From JAJDAH01 sp964487605 (lineage in GTDB: Bacteria > Myxococcota_A > Polyangia > Polyangiales > Polyangiaceae): 64,000 bases of DNA. The position numbers and the translations under genes are program-made. The stretch lies in assembly GCA_964487605.1 (NCBI GenBank), contig CAZARU010000031.1:1-64000 (forward strand), written 5' to 3'. Positions 13,941 to 22,661 of the stretch are shown here, in pieces; position 1 is the stretch's first letter; each line of letters begins with the position of its first letter. Below the pieces are notes generated by a model. The model was not told the DNA's origin. It was given only the letters and a program-made list of their open reading frames with translations, and made no database searches.

Positions 13941-16913
13941 GTGAGCGCGCGCCAAAACCTCGAGCGGCTGGTCGCGCTCGCCGCGCTGTTCGCGACGCTG
14001 TGGTTCGTCGGGGGTCTGCTCGACGTGTCGCGGCACGAGCGGGTGCTCGCGGCGCCACCCCCGCCGCCGGATGCGGGGGTGTCGTTCGACGCGGAGCTCG
14101 TTGTGCTCGTCGGCGAAAGCCGCGGCGACGGCGGAACCGCGGCTCCCCTCGAGGGCGCACGTCTCGCCGTCTACTGGGCCCGAGGCGACAGGTACTTCCT
14201 CGCCGGGCGAGCGGAGTCGGACGGCGACGGTCGAGGTCGGCTCCGAGGTCTGCCGCGGGGCGAGGCGTGGGTCGTCGTCGAAGCCGACGGACGCGCGCGC
14301 GCCTCGACGCGTCTCGTGCTGGATGCCGGGCCGCGCGAGACGAGCGTCGAGCTGCTGCCCGCCCACACCCTCCGGGTCGTCGTGACCGACGAGCAGGGAA
14401 GCGCGTTGCAGGATGCGACGGTCCTGGTCACGGGTGCCGACCCGCTGCCGCACGGTGCGCTGACGTCCGGGGAGGGCGTGGCGCGTTTCACCGCCCTCGG
14501 CGCGGCGCCGTGGACGGTCAAGGTCGCGGCGCGCGGCTACGAGTCGCTCACGCGGTCCGGAGTCACGTCGAACGAAGCGTTCACGCTCAGACGCCTCGGG
14601 TCGCTGGACGTGCGCGTCGAGACCGCGGACGGCGCGGCCGCGCCAGGCGCGCGCGTCTCGATCGCGGGCTCTGCCCTGTGGCCGGCCAGGATTGCCGAGA
14701 CGGGCCCCGACGGCGTCGCGCGCATCGCGGGCCTGCTCGCTGGAGCCTACGATCTGTCTGCCACGCGCGGCGATCTCGTCTCGGACACCCAGGTGGGGCT
14801 CGAGCTCGCTCGGGGGGAGTCCATCCGGACGACCCTGGTCCTCGCGCCGGGAAGATTCCTCGTGGTGCGGGTCACCGACGGCGACGAGGAGGGCGCCGCC
14901 GTGGTGCCGAACGCCGCGGTCGTCGTCGTGGAGAACGGCCTCGGCTCGTTCCCCTACCTAGCGCGCACGGGCGCCGACGGTTCGGTGCGCGTGGGCCCGC
15001 TCGTGGCACGACCCACGACGGCGTCGGCCCGTGCCGCCGGCTTCGTTCCGCGGGTAGCGGTCGCGGTTCCGGCGGTGCTCGACGAGCCGCTGCGCATCGC
15101 GCTCCTTCGTGGCGGGACGTTGCGAGGGGAGGTCGTGGATGCGGCCGGCCTCGCCGTCGATGGCGCCACCATCGAGGTGATCGGGACCGATCTCGATGGT
15201 CTGCCGATCGCCGAGACGCCACACCTCGTCGCCTTTCGCGACCGACACTTCGAGTGGGCCCTCTCGGGACCAGCGCCCCTGGTGAGCGCCGGCGAGCTCG
15301 GCGTCATGCCCGGTCCCGTGCCCCCCATCCCGCGCCATCCTGTCGCGGCGCTGCCTCCCGTCGCGCTCGTGCCGGTCGATGGGGCGCAGGCGGGGGAGGC
15401 CATCGTACCGTGGGTGACACGGCACGACGGCGCGTTCGCCGCGCAGCCGGTGACCCCGGGCAGAGTGCGGGCGCTCGTGCGCCATCCCGCGTACGTCGAG
15501 GCGACGAGCGACGTGGTCACCCTCGCCCCGGGCGGAGAGGCCGAGGTGCGCGTCGTCCTGCTCGCGGGTGGAGCGCTCGAGGGACGCGTCGTGGACGACG
15601 CAGGTCGCCCGGTCGCCGGCGTGCGGGTGGATCTCGACGCGCTCCGAGGCACCCTCTCGCGCACCACCCTCACGGCGGACGACGGCACGTTCGCCTTCGC
15701 GGCGGTTCCACGTGACGTCATCGTGTCGATCGCGCGACCCAGTGAACCCGAACGGATCGTCCTGCGCACGACGATCGAGGTCCCGGAGGGTGGGCGCGAG
15801 GTCGTCGAGCTCGCGCTCCCCGGCGAGCGGGCCGAGGTGAGGTTCGTCGTGCGCGACGATTCGGGCGCCGCCGTCGACACGGCACAGATCACCGTGACCT
15901 CGCTGGACCCGGACGCGCCGCTGCGCTCGACGCTCTTCACGGGCCCCGACGGGACCGCCAGCATCCCCGACGCGCGAGGGATCGGCGTCCGCGTGGTGGT
16001 CGAAGCTCCGGGCTGGGCGCGACACGTGCACGTGGAAGCCGACGCCCCGGAGGAGATCGTCGTTCGACTTCAGGCGGGCGTCGTGGTCACGGGGGAGGTC
16101 ACGGCCGTGCGCGGGCGGCGATCGGTGGACGGCGCACGCGTCACCATCGTCAGCTCGGGAGCTCGTCATCATGCGCTCACGGACGGGAGCGGTCGCTATC
16201 GCGTCGCCGACGTGGCGCCGGGGCGCGCGACCGTCAGCGTCGAGCACGCCGGCTACGGCTCTGCGTCCGTACCGATCCTGGTCGAGCGGACCGGGCGTGC
16301 CGACCGCGAGCTCGAGGCTCCCCCCATCGATCTCTCCGAGGCGGGGGCGATCGAAGGCGTCGTCGTGGACCGCGGTGGCGCCGGCGTGGCGGGCGCGCGC
16401 GTGGCGCTCGGTGTCGCGCCAGCCTACGTGCCGCTCGGCGTGGCGCCGGCGGGCGTGGCGGTGACCGACCGCTCGGGTCGCTTCGTGCTGACCGGGATCG
16501 GCGCCGGCACACACGTCGTCGGCGCCTACGCGCCGGACGTGGGGCGTGGGTCCGTTCGCTCCGTGCGGGTGACCGCCGGCGACACGACGGCCGGCGTGAG
16601 CATTCGACTGGACGAAGCCGCGGCGGAGGCCGAGCCCGCGACGTCCGGCAGCGTCGCCGTGACCCTGGGAGAGCGGGGCGGGGGCGACGGGATCGAGGTC
16701 GTCGTCGTCCACGTCGCTGCCGGAAGCGACGCCGAGTCGGCGGGCCTGACCGCGGGAGACGTCGTGACGTCGGTGGACGGCACGCGGCCGGTGTCCATGG
16801 CGGACGCCCGCGCGCGCCTCAGCGGTGCGGAGGGCTCCGACGTCGTGGTGAGCGTCGAACGCGGCGGGGCCGTCGCGACGTACCGCGTCAGGCGCGAACG
16901 CGTTCGGCGCTGA
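13941..16913 (+). CDS. Large exported protein with carboxypeptidase-regulatory-like domains and C-terminal PDZ domain
   Basis: 990 residues. A hydrophobic helix at about 12-32 (Leu-Val-Ala-Leu-Ala-Ala-Leu-Phe) anchors or exports it. Most of the length is a string of about eight beta-sandwich modules of the carboxypeptidase D regulatory-like (CarboxypepD_reg/transthyretin) type. Each has a Gly-x-Val-x-Asp-x-x-Gly-x-x-Val-x-Gly-Ala start and a Thr-x-x-Asp-Gly-x-Phe/Tyr-x-Phe/Val middle. The last ~90 residues form a PDZ-like domain with Gly-Leu-x-Ala-Gly-Asp-Val-Val-Thr-Ser-Val-Asp-Gly. The GTG at 13941 is preferred because it puts the hydrophobic helix at the N-terminus; in-frame codons up to 13881 add only Arg/Gly-rich sequence. 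A binding or scaffold role in the envelope is inferred. Confidence 0.8.
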   Translation: MSARQNLERLVALAALFATLWFVGGLLDVSRHERVLAAPPPPPDAGVSFDAELVVLVGESRGDGGTAAPLEGARLAVYWARGDRYFLAGRAESDGDGRGRLRGLPRGEAWVVVEADGRARASTRLVLDAGPRETSVELLPAHTLRVVVTDEQGSALQDATVLVTGADPLPHGALTSGEGVARFTALGAAPWTVKVAARGYESLTRSGVTSNEAFTLRRLGSLDVRVETADGAAAPGARVSIAGSALWPARIAETGPDGVARIAGLLAGAYDLSATRGDLVSDTQVGLELARGESIRTTLVLAPGRFLVVRVTDGDEEGAAVVPNAAVVVVENGLGSFPYLARTGADGSVRVGPLVARPTTASARAAGFVPRVAVAVPAVLDEPLRIALLRGGTLRGEVVDAAGLAVDGATIEVIGTDLDGLPIAETPHLVAFRDRHFEWALSGPAPLVSAGELGVMPGPVPPIPRHPVAALPPVALVPVDGAQAGEAIVPWVTRHDGAFAAQPVTPGRVRALVRHPAYVEATSDVVTLAPGGEAEVRVVLLAGGALEGRVVDDAGRPVAGVRVDLDALRGTLSRTTLTADDGTFAFAAVPRDVIVSIARPSEPERIVLRTTIEVPEGGREVVELALPGERAEVRFVVRDDSGAAVDTAQITVTSLDPDAPLRSTLFTGPDGTASIPDARGIGVRVVVEAPGWARHVHVEADAPEEIVVRLQAGVVVTGEVTAVRGRRSVDGARVTIVSSGARHHALTDGSGRYRVADVAPGRATVSVEHAGYGSASVPILVERTGRADRELEAPPIDLSEAGAIEGVVVDRGGAGVAGARVALGVAPAYVPLGVAPAGVAVTDRSGRFVLTGIGAGTHVVGAYAPDVGRGSVRSVRVTAGDTTAGVSIRLDEAAAEAEPATSGSVAVTLGERGGGDGIEVVVVHVAAGSDAESAGLTAGDVVTSVDGTRPVSMADARARLSGAEGSDVVVSVERGGAVATYRVRRERVRR

Positions 16914-16925
16914 CGAGCGCGCCGG

Positions 16926-17717
16926 TCACTCCGCCTTGGGGCCGCCCCGCGCGATCGACGCGCCGAGCTCGAACGACACCGCCGCGCTCTCCGCGACCTT
17001 GTCGCGAAGCACGTTGTTGACGGCCCAACCGACCAGCTTTCCGACGTCGTCGCGCGGTTCGACCTTGTGGGCGTCGAGCGCGATGGTCATCGGCTTGCTC
17101 GTCTTGAACTTCACCTTCGTCCCCTCGCCGCCGGTCATCGTGAACTCCACGTCGAGTTCGACGTCGTGCGCGCTCTTGTGGCCGTGCAGGAGCAGGTCAC
17201 CGCTCGCCTTGATCTTGGCGGTGCGCTCGTCTCCGGTGAGCGCCGTGAGGTCCCTGGGCTCCGCGGAGCCGATGCTGCGAATCGCGAAGCTCGCCCACTG
17301 GTGCTCCTTCTTCAGCTTGCCGTCCACCGAGTCGCTGACCTCGAGCCAGGTGAGCGCGTCTGCCGTCTGCTTCGTGTCCTTGCCTGCTTCGCCGAAGGTG
17401 TGGGTGGAGAGCGTCGTCATGTCCAGCTCGATCACGCCTCGAGTCGACGTGAGGTCCGAGAGGTCCAGCTGGAGTTCGCCGCGTGCCTTCGTGATCTTGC
17501 CCTTGATGTTCTCGAGCTTGCCGGCCATCTCGAACGTGACGTTGGCGGCCTCCGACACGGTCCACTTCTCCGCCTTCGCAGAGTCGCTCTTGCTCGGCGC
17601 CAGCGCGCTCGCGGTCGGGGCGGTGGTCTTCGGCCTCTCGCTCCGTTCCTCGCAGGCGGCCAGGGCCAGCGAGCCGACGAGGGCGAGGGTCATTGCGGGA
17701 AGTGCGAGTCTGTTCAT
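16926..17717 (-). CDS. YceI-like lipoprotein
   Basis: 263 residues. A lipoprotein signal ends at Leu-Ala-Ala-Cys22, then a Thr/Ala/Ser/Lys-rich linker to ~50. The core has the YceI lipocalin-like pattern: Val-Ser-Glu-Ala-Ala-Asn-Val-x-Phe, Ile-Lys-Gly, a Gly-Glu-Leu-x-Leu-Asp-Leu strand, Arg-Gly-Val-Ile-Glu-Leu-Asp-Met, a central Ala-Ser-Phe-Ala-Ile, and His-Gly-His-Lys-Ser (the usual His-Gly-x-Thr). YceI proteins bind polyisoprenoids or other lipids in the periplasm. AGGA lies 7 bases before the ATG. Its 3' end faces the PDZ gene with a 12-base gap. Confidence 0.78.
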   Translation of the reverse strand: MNRLALPAMTLALVGSLALAACEERSERPKTTAPTASALAPSKSDSAKAEKWTVSEAANVTFEMAGKLENIKGKITKARGELQLDLSDLTSTRGVIELDMTTLSTHTFGEAGKDTKQTADALTWLEVSDSVDGKLKKEHQWASFAIRSIGSAEPRDLTALTGDERTAKIKASGDLLLHGHKSAHDVELDVEFTMTGGEGTKVKFKTSKPMTIALDAHKVEPRDDVGKLVGWAVNNVLRDKVAESAAVSFELGASIARGGPKAE

Positions 17718-17883
17718 GGGTGTTCCTGGACGAAGTGAGGGGATGGCGCGGGACCCCCGAAGGCAGCACTTACGCGGCTTCGCGCCGATGGTTTCACGCG
17801 CGGGGCCGACGCGGTTCGGAGCGCTCGTTTACCGCGGGATCCGTGGGGGGGCGAAGCAGGGCCCGGGGCGACGAGCGCGGCGC

Positions 17884-18510
17884 TCAGCCCCCCGGGCGGT
17901 CGGTGACCCCGCTCTGGGTGATCCGGCCCCAGGCCGCGTCGCGGTGTTCCTGGGGGACGACGGCGCGCTGCATGTGCAGGATCACGCGCGTCACGGCCGA
18001 GGTCACGCTCAGGCGGATTCGGCTCTTCTGGTCGTGCTTCTGGAACACGGCCTCCGAGCCGATGGCCGGCAGCGGGAACGACACCTCGTGCGCGCGTTCG
18101 CTGGCGAGCTGTCCTCCGACGAGTCGCGCCCCGACGAACGGATGCGTCGTTCGCGCGGCCCCCGAAGCGAGGTCGATCACCTCGATGCAGACGAGCGTCG
18201 CGTCCAGCGAATACACGCGATTCTTGGTCCAGATCTCGTAGACGCGCGGCATCCGACGTGCCGCCTCCAGGGACATCTTGCGAACCTCGACCTCGAGGGC
18301 GGGTCGCGGCGCGCTCTCGAGCCCGCGCTCCGGGACGAGCTCGAGGGCGGGGGTCTCGCGCTGCGTCGGCTCGGACGTCAGCCCCGGGATCTCGGGGGTG
18401 AGCGTGTTCGTCGCCTCCTCCGTGTCGTCGATCCACTCGGGCGGGGACCAGACGACGGTGGGCTCGTCGTCCCACGATGGCCTGCCGGGCGGTCCCCCTC
18501 CGTTCGTCAT
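17884..18510 (-). CDS. Conserved-looking protein of unknown function
   Basis: 208 residues. The first ~75 are acidic and Pro-rich and look disordered. Residues ~78-195 look like a compact alpha/beta domain: Arg-Val-Tyr-Glu-Ile-Trp-Thr-Lys-Asn-Arg-Val-Tyr, Cys-Ile-Glu-Val-Ile-Asp, a His-Pro-Phe-Val-Gly-Ala-Arg-Leu-Val-Gly-Gly segment, then three strands ending in Val-Thr-Arg-Val-Ile-Leu-His. No signal peptide or membrane helix, so cytoplasmic. I do not recognise the family. The ATG at 18510 is chosen over a GTG at 18525. It is divergent from the deiminase gene, sharing a 188-base promoter region. Confidence 0.65.
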   Translation of the reverse strand: MTNGGGPPGRPSWDDEPTVVWSPPEWIDDTEEATNTLTPEIPGLTSEPTQRETPALELVPERGLESAPRPALEVEVRKMSLEAARRMPRVYEIWTKNRVYSLDATLVCIEVIDLASGAARTTHPFVGARLVGGQLASERAHEVSFPLPAIGSEAVFQKHDQKSRIRLSVTSAVTRVILHMQRAVVPQEHRDAAWGRITQSGVTDRPGG

Positions 18511-18698
18511 GGCCGGAGAATACACTCGATTCAGCGGCGTTTGTCGGTTCGCGACGCCTGAGGCGATCGCGGTGGGCCGTCCTCGACACCAATCGACGCA
18601 GTCCCGCGGGTCGGCAATCCTGCAATCGGGCGGAAAACGCGGGCGCCGCCGCGTGCGCCGAGTTGCCCGCAGGCCGTCGTCGGAGCAGACCGTGGCCC

Positions 18699-20708
18699 GT
18701 GCTTCGCCGGGCTTTCCTTTCCGCGGTCCTCGTCGGAGCTTGCGGTTCGCCCGAGGGCGGTGGCGGCGGTGAGCAATCGGGCGCCGGTGGCGACGGACCC
18801 GGGCGCGCGTGCATTCCGGGTCAGCAGGTGGAGTGCGCGTGCCCGGACGGTACGCGCAGCGTTCACCTCTGCACGGAGTCCGGTGACGGCTTCACGCCCT
18901 GCGTGCTCTGTCCCGAGGTGATCGGAGTCGGTGGCGCGTCGAGCGGTGGCGCCGGGGGGACGTTCCCTGGTGCGGGCGGAGCGGGCGGTGCGGGCGGCAC
19001 CGCGCCGTTCGTTCCCGATGCGATCGACCTGCTCGCGGACACGAACCGCTCGGGGCTCATCGAGTTCGACGACGCGACGGAGGACGTCGGGGAGGACGCC
19101 TGGTCCGCGAACCACGGTGCGGTGTTCCTGGCGAACCTGGACGACGACCTCGAGGCGTGTCCGCGGTCCGGGGACGATTTCTCGTTGCCGCAGTGCCACG
19201 ATGCCGCCGACGACTTCGTCAACGGACCGGACGATGTCCTCGATCTGGCGCCACTCGCGATTCGTGCCTGGCCGGATGCGCCGGAGGGCGCCGTGGCGCG
19301 CCTCGAGGTCGAACGACCGGGCGCCACGCGCGTGCGCCTCTTCGTGGACGAAGGCGGTGCACTCCGCGCATTCGATCCCGTCGGGACGACCTTCGGCGCC
19401 GGTGAGCTTCGCGCGGGTGTTCGCCTCCTCCTCGAGGGGACGGACGTCGTCCGCGACGCGGCGACGTGGAACGGCATCCTGGACGTCGGCCTGGTCGTCA
19501 GCGACCCGAGCGGCGCCGAGCTCGGCCGGGACCGCGTGCAGCTGCGCGTGGCACCCGTCGTGCTCCACCACCACCTGATGCCGGCCCAGCGCATTCACGT
19601 CACCGAGTCGTGGGGCGACGGGCTCTCGAGCCAGTTCGTCGGTGCGATTCGCACCGCGGCGTCCGCGGCGGGCGTGCCCGGCGGCGTCCACGCCATCGCA
19701 AGTGACGATCCGTGGACCCAGGACTTCTTCGAGCCCGCCTACACGTCGATGCCCGCGCCCGGCGGCGGCCAGCACGTGCTGCGAATCTACCTGCGCTCGG
19801 CGAACACCCGCACCCCCGCCCCGCTCCTGCGGGCCTCCGGCCAGGTCGTGTTCCGGGAGTTTCGCGGCCGCGACGCAGGAGGGCTGCAGGAGTTCGACCC
19901 AGCCCGCGCCCCCCACGACGACACCTTCGACTCGATGGGCAACACGGAGACCATCCCGCCGTTCACCCACGCCGGCGTCGAGTACCCGCTCGGCCGCATC
20001 CTCCGCGGCAGCGTCCCCTCGTTCGCGCCCGATCGCGCGTTCGCGCGGCTCCTGGAGTCCCAGGCCGTTCAGCCGCCCGTCTACATCGACACGTCCTGGC
20101 TGGAGGTCGGGCACGTGGACGAGACCATCTCGTTCGTGCGCGCCAGCACGCCACGTGGCTGGGTCGCGCTCGTGAACGACCCGCGTCTGGCTCGAACGAT
20201 GCTCGAGGATCAGGAGCGTGCCGGCTACGGACACGTCCCGATGTTCGTCGGGAAGTGGTCGGCCGAGGGGTACCCGGCCGAGCGATCGATCAGCGCCGTG
20301 CTGCAGGACTCCGACGTCATGAGTGCGAGCCAGGCCGCCGCGGCGGAGATCGACCAGCAGCTTCAGGTGCTGGCCTCGGAAGTCGGCCTCGGCGACGCCG
20401 ACGTGGTCCGTGTGCCTCACCTGCACACCCGGGGTTACGGTCGGTCGATCGCCTATCAGCCCGCGACGGTGAACGGCGTGTACCTGGCCGACGGCCACTT
20501 CGCCGCGCCGGATCCCCACGGCCCCGTCATAGGAGGCGTGGACATCATGAAGGCCCAGTTCGAGCAGGCGCTCGGCGCCGTCGGGGTCGCCGTGCACTGG
20601 ATCGAGGACTGGGATCTCTACCACGTGAAGGACGGGGAGGTTCACTGCGGCACCAACACCACGCGGCAGGTCCCGAGCGACACGAAGTGGTGGGAGAGCG
20701 GACGATGA
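18699..20708 (+). CDS. Peptidylarginine deiminase (PAD)-like lipoprotein
   Basis: 669 residues. PADs convert peptidyl-arginine to citrulline in a calcium-dependent way. A lipoprotein signal ends at Val-Gly-Ala-Cys15, then a Cys-bearing segment and a Gly-rich linker to ~100. Residues ~107-300 match the calcium-binding middle domain of animal PADs (Ala-Asp-Thr-Asn-Arg-Ser-Gly, His-Gly-Ala-Val-Phe-Leu-Ala-Asn, Asp-Asp-Asp). Residues ~300-669 match the catalytic domain. All four catalytic residues are in place: Asp342 in Gln-Asp-Phe-Phe-Glu, His472 and Asp474 in Val-Gly-His-Val-Asp-Glu, and Cys650 in Gly-Glu-Val-His-Cys-Gly-Thr-Asn. The GTG at 18699 gives the shortest signal peptide; in-frame codons extend upstream to 18477 but look non-coding. 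Surface or periplasmic citrullination is inferred from the lipobox. Confidence 0.88.
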   Translation: MLRRAFLSAVLVGACGSPEGGGGGEQSGAGGDGPGRACIPGQQVECACPDGTRSVHLCTESGDGFTPCVLCPEVIGVGGASSGGAGGTFPGAGGAGGAGGTAPFVPDAIDLLADTNRSGLIEFDDATEDVGEDAWSANHGAVFLANLDDDLEACPRSGDDFSLPQCHDAADDFVNGPDDVLDLAPLAIRAWPDAPEGAVARLEVERPGATRVRLFVDEGGALRAFDPVGTTFGAGELRAGVRLLLEGTDVVRDAATWNGILDVGLVVSDPSGAELGRDRVQLRVAPVVLHHHLMPAQRIHVTESWGDGLSSQFVGAIRTAASAAGVPGGVHAIASDDPWTQDFFEPAYTSMPAPGGGQHVLRIYLRSANTRTPAPLLRASGQVVFREFRGRDAGGLQEFDPARAPHDDTFDSMGNTETIPPFTHAGVEYPLGRILRGSVPSFAPDRAFARLLESQAVQPPVYIDTSWLEVGHVDETISFVRASTPRGWVALVNDPRLARTMLEDQERAGYGHVPMFVGKWSAEGYPAERSISAVLQDSDVMSASQAAAAEIDQQLQVLASEVGLGDADVVRVPHLHTRGYGRSIAYQPATVNGVYLADGHFAAPDPHGPVIGGVDIMKAQFEQALGAVGVAVHWIEDWDLYHVKDGEVHCGTNTTRQVPSDTKWWESGR

Positions 20709-21640
20709 AGCTGCGGTGGATCCTCCTGGCTCTCGCGCTCACGGCGACGCCGCGGGGCGAGGCTCTCGCGCAGTCCGGCGTGGTGCTCGCCCCTACGCTG
20801 CTCTCGGCCAAGGAGCGCGCCGTGCTCGCGGGCAGCGTGTCCAGGGCCCGCGTCGCGACCCCCGCGGCGTTCGTTGCGGTGCGATCGATTCGGGACCGCG
20901 CCGGGGTCATCGACGCGCGCCGCCGTGGGCGGCTCGCTCCGTTCGGGTCGATGTTCAAGGCGCTGGGCCCCGACGCGCTCCTGCCCATGCTCGAGATGGT
21001 GGCCCTCGATGCGCCTCCACGGGGCGACCTGACGGAGTCGGCCTGGACCGGGCTCCGCGCCGGGCTGCTGGAAGCCGTGGGCAGTCTGCGCGACCCCGCC
21101 GCGGAGCCCGTGCTCCTCGCCGTGCTCGAAGGACCGGAGCGGGATCCCGTGGTCGTTCGAGCCGCGGCAGAGGCCCTCGCGAAGCTGGGGACGGATCGCG
21201 CCGCGGCGCGGCTCGTCGCGCTCGCCCAGCAGGAAGGGCCGCGACGCCAGGCCGTCGTCAGCGGCATGGGCGCGGGACGCCGCGTTCCGATCGTCGAAGC
21301 CCTCGCGCACGTCGTGCGGAGTGCACGGGATCCCGGCCTCGTGCTCGCCGCCGTGCGCTCGCTCGGCGACGCCGGGTCGTCGTGGGCCTGGAAGACGAGC
21401 GAAGTGCGGCGGTTCGGGGCCGAGGAACGCCAGGTGCGCGCCATCGCCGCACGCGCCCTGGTGGACGCCTTCGTGACCCACGATGGCGCAGTACGCACGG
21501 CCGCCGCGACGGCGCTGCTCGTCGTGGACGAGCCTGGGACCGAGGCCCTGCTCGAGGGGGCTCGCGCGGTGGCCGCGCCGGAGGTGGCCGCCGCGCTCGA
21601 AGTGCTTCGGACGCGCTTCGCGTCGAATCCAGCGCGCTGA
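20705..21640 (+). CDS. Exported HEAT-repeat protein coupled to the deiminase
   Basis: 311 residues with a Sec signal peptide (cleavage near Ala-Leu-Ala-Gln, about residue 22). The mature part is helical and Ala/Arg-rich, with repeated pairs such as Ala-Ala-Glu-Ala-Leu-Ala-Lys-Leu-Gly and Val-Arg-Ser-Leu-Gly-Asp-Ala-Gly, typical of HEAT or PBS-lyase-like repeats. Its ATG overlaps the deiminase stop (ATGA), so the two are translated together. A binding scaffold that presents substrates to the deiminase or regulates it is a natural hypothesis, but no direct evidence is in the sequence. It ends 24 bases from a convergent lipoprotein gene. Confidence 0.75.
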   Translation: MKLRWILLALALTATPRGEALAQSGVVLAPTLLSAKERAVLAGSVSRARVATPAAFVAVRSIRDRAGVIDARRRGRLAPFGSMFKALGPDALLPMLEMVALDAPPRGDLTESAWTGLRAGLLEAVGSLRDPAAEPVLLAVLEGPERDPVVVRAAAEALAKLGTDRAAARLVALAQQEGPRRQAVVSGMGAGRRVPIVEALAHVVRSARDPGLVLAAVRSLGDAGSSWAWKTSEVRRFGAEERQVRAIAARALVDAFVTHDGAVRTAAATALLVVDEPGTEALLEGARAVAAPEVAAALEVLRTRFASNPAR

Positions 21641-21664
21641 AGGACCGCGCGCGCCGTCCGGGCG

Positions 21665-22378
21665 TCACGGACCGACGACGATCTCCAGATCCGCCCAGCC
21701 CTGGGCGGTGCACGCGCGCCGGGTGGCCGCTCCCCACGGCACGGCGCCCCAGGTGCAGGTGGCGCCGAGCGGCTCGCAGGGCGCGCCGTGCGCGGCAAGG
21801 AGCGGCGACACGGGGCAACTACCCTCCCTCGATCGATCGCACACCCATCGCTCGAGCGACCGGTCGTTCTCGAGGCAGTCGTCCGACACGCAGGGCGCGC
21901 ACACGCAGCGCTCCTCTCCGTAGGTACACAGCGCGCCCGACCGGCCGGCGCAATGCGATCCCACGGCCGACCGCGGCCGCGGCGGGCACGTGCGCGCTCG
22001 CGTGAGCGGTGGGCACGTGAAGCCGCTCCTTCGAGCGACGCGATCGTTACACCGGACGTGGACGCGACACGAGACGCGCGGGTCGTCTCCGTACACGCAC
22101 GTCCACGACCCCGTGCAGGAGGTGCCGTGCTCCGGGGGCTCTGGCGGGCAGCTCGAGAGGGGCGTTGGGGCGCTGTCGGCAGGCGTCGCGTCGACCCTCG
22201 CCTGCGGTGACAGCCGCTCGCGGGAGGACCGATCCGCGGATGCGATTCGTCCGTCCGCGCGACGGGCCGCCACCGGCTCGGGCCGTTCGCCCGGTGCGCG
22301 AGCCCGACGCTCGTCGCAGGCGAGCACCGTCGTGGCGGCCCCCGCGACGAAGGCGACGAGGCGAGCGGTCGAACGCAT
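21665..22378 (-). CDS. Cys-rich lipoprotein
   Basis: 237 residues. The lipoprotein signal ends at Val-Leu-Ala-Cys21; a charged, Ala/Arg/Pro-rich linker follows to ~75. The C-terminal ~160 residues hold about 18 Cys in short loops (Cys-Pro-Pro-Glu, Ser-Cys-Thr-Gly-Ser-Trp-Thr-Cys, Cys-Val-Cys-Ala-Pro-Cys), suggesting several disulfide-bonded mini-domains. The loop Gly-Ser/Thr-x-Cys-Thr-Tyr/Trp-Gly recurs. This resembles the Cys-rich modules of other myxobacterial surface lipoproteins. Function unknown. The ATG at 22378 fits the signal peptide; the frame stays open much further upstream only as antisense to the histone-like gene. Confidence 0.72.
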   Translation of the reverse strand: MRSTARLVAFVAGAATTVLACDERRARAPGERPEPVAARRADGRIASADRSSRERLSPQARVDATPADSAPTPLSSCPPEPPEHGTSCTGSWTCVYGDDPRVSCRVHVRCNDRVARRSGFTCPPLTRARTCPPRPRSAVGSHCAGRSGALCTYGEERCVCAPCVSDDCLENDRSLERWVCDRSREGSCPVSPLLAAHGAPCEPLGATCTWGAVPWGAATRRACTAQGWADLEIVVGP

Positions 22379-22661
22379 GGCGACTGGGCTGAGGCACCTC
22401 GGACGCGTTCGATGCTTCGACACGATGGCCGCCGAAGACCGTCGTGCCACGGGCGCAGTTCGCGCTTCAAGGCGCATGGGTGCTCCCGGTCGCCACGAGC
22501 GGAAAACGGCGCGAGCGAGGCAAGGACTCGGTGCCGGGGCGTCATGGTCGGTGTTCCGCCACGGTTCCCCCTTGACCGAACGCCCCGCGTCGGCCACAAG
22601 GCGCGGGCGTCGCGATGCGAGGCCGAGAGCGTCGCTGCGGCGCGAACGGAGAGTGCGACGA

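Noticed and set aside
14958..16712. 584-codon minus-strand frame opposite the PDZ protein
   Set aside because: His/Arg/Asp-rich, no start signals, entirely antisense to a gene with clear domain periodicity.
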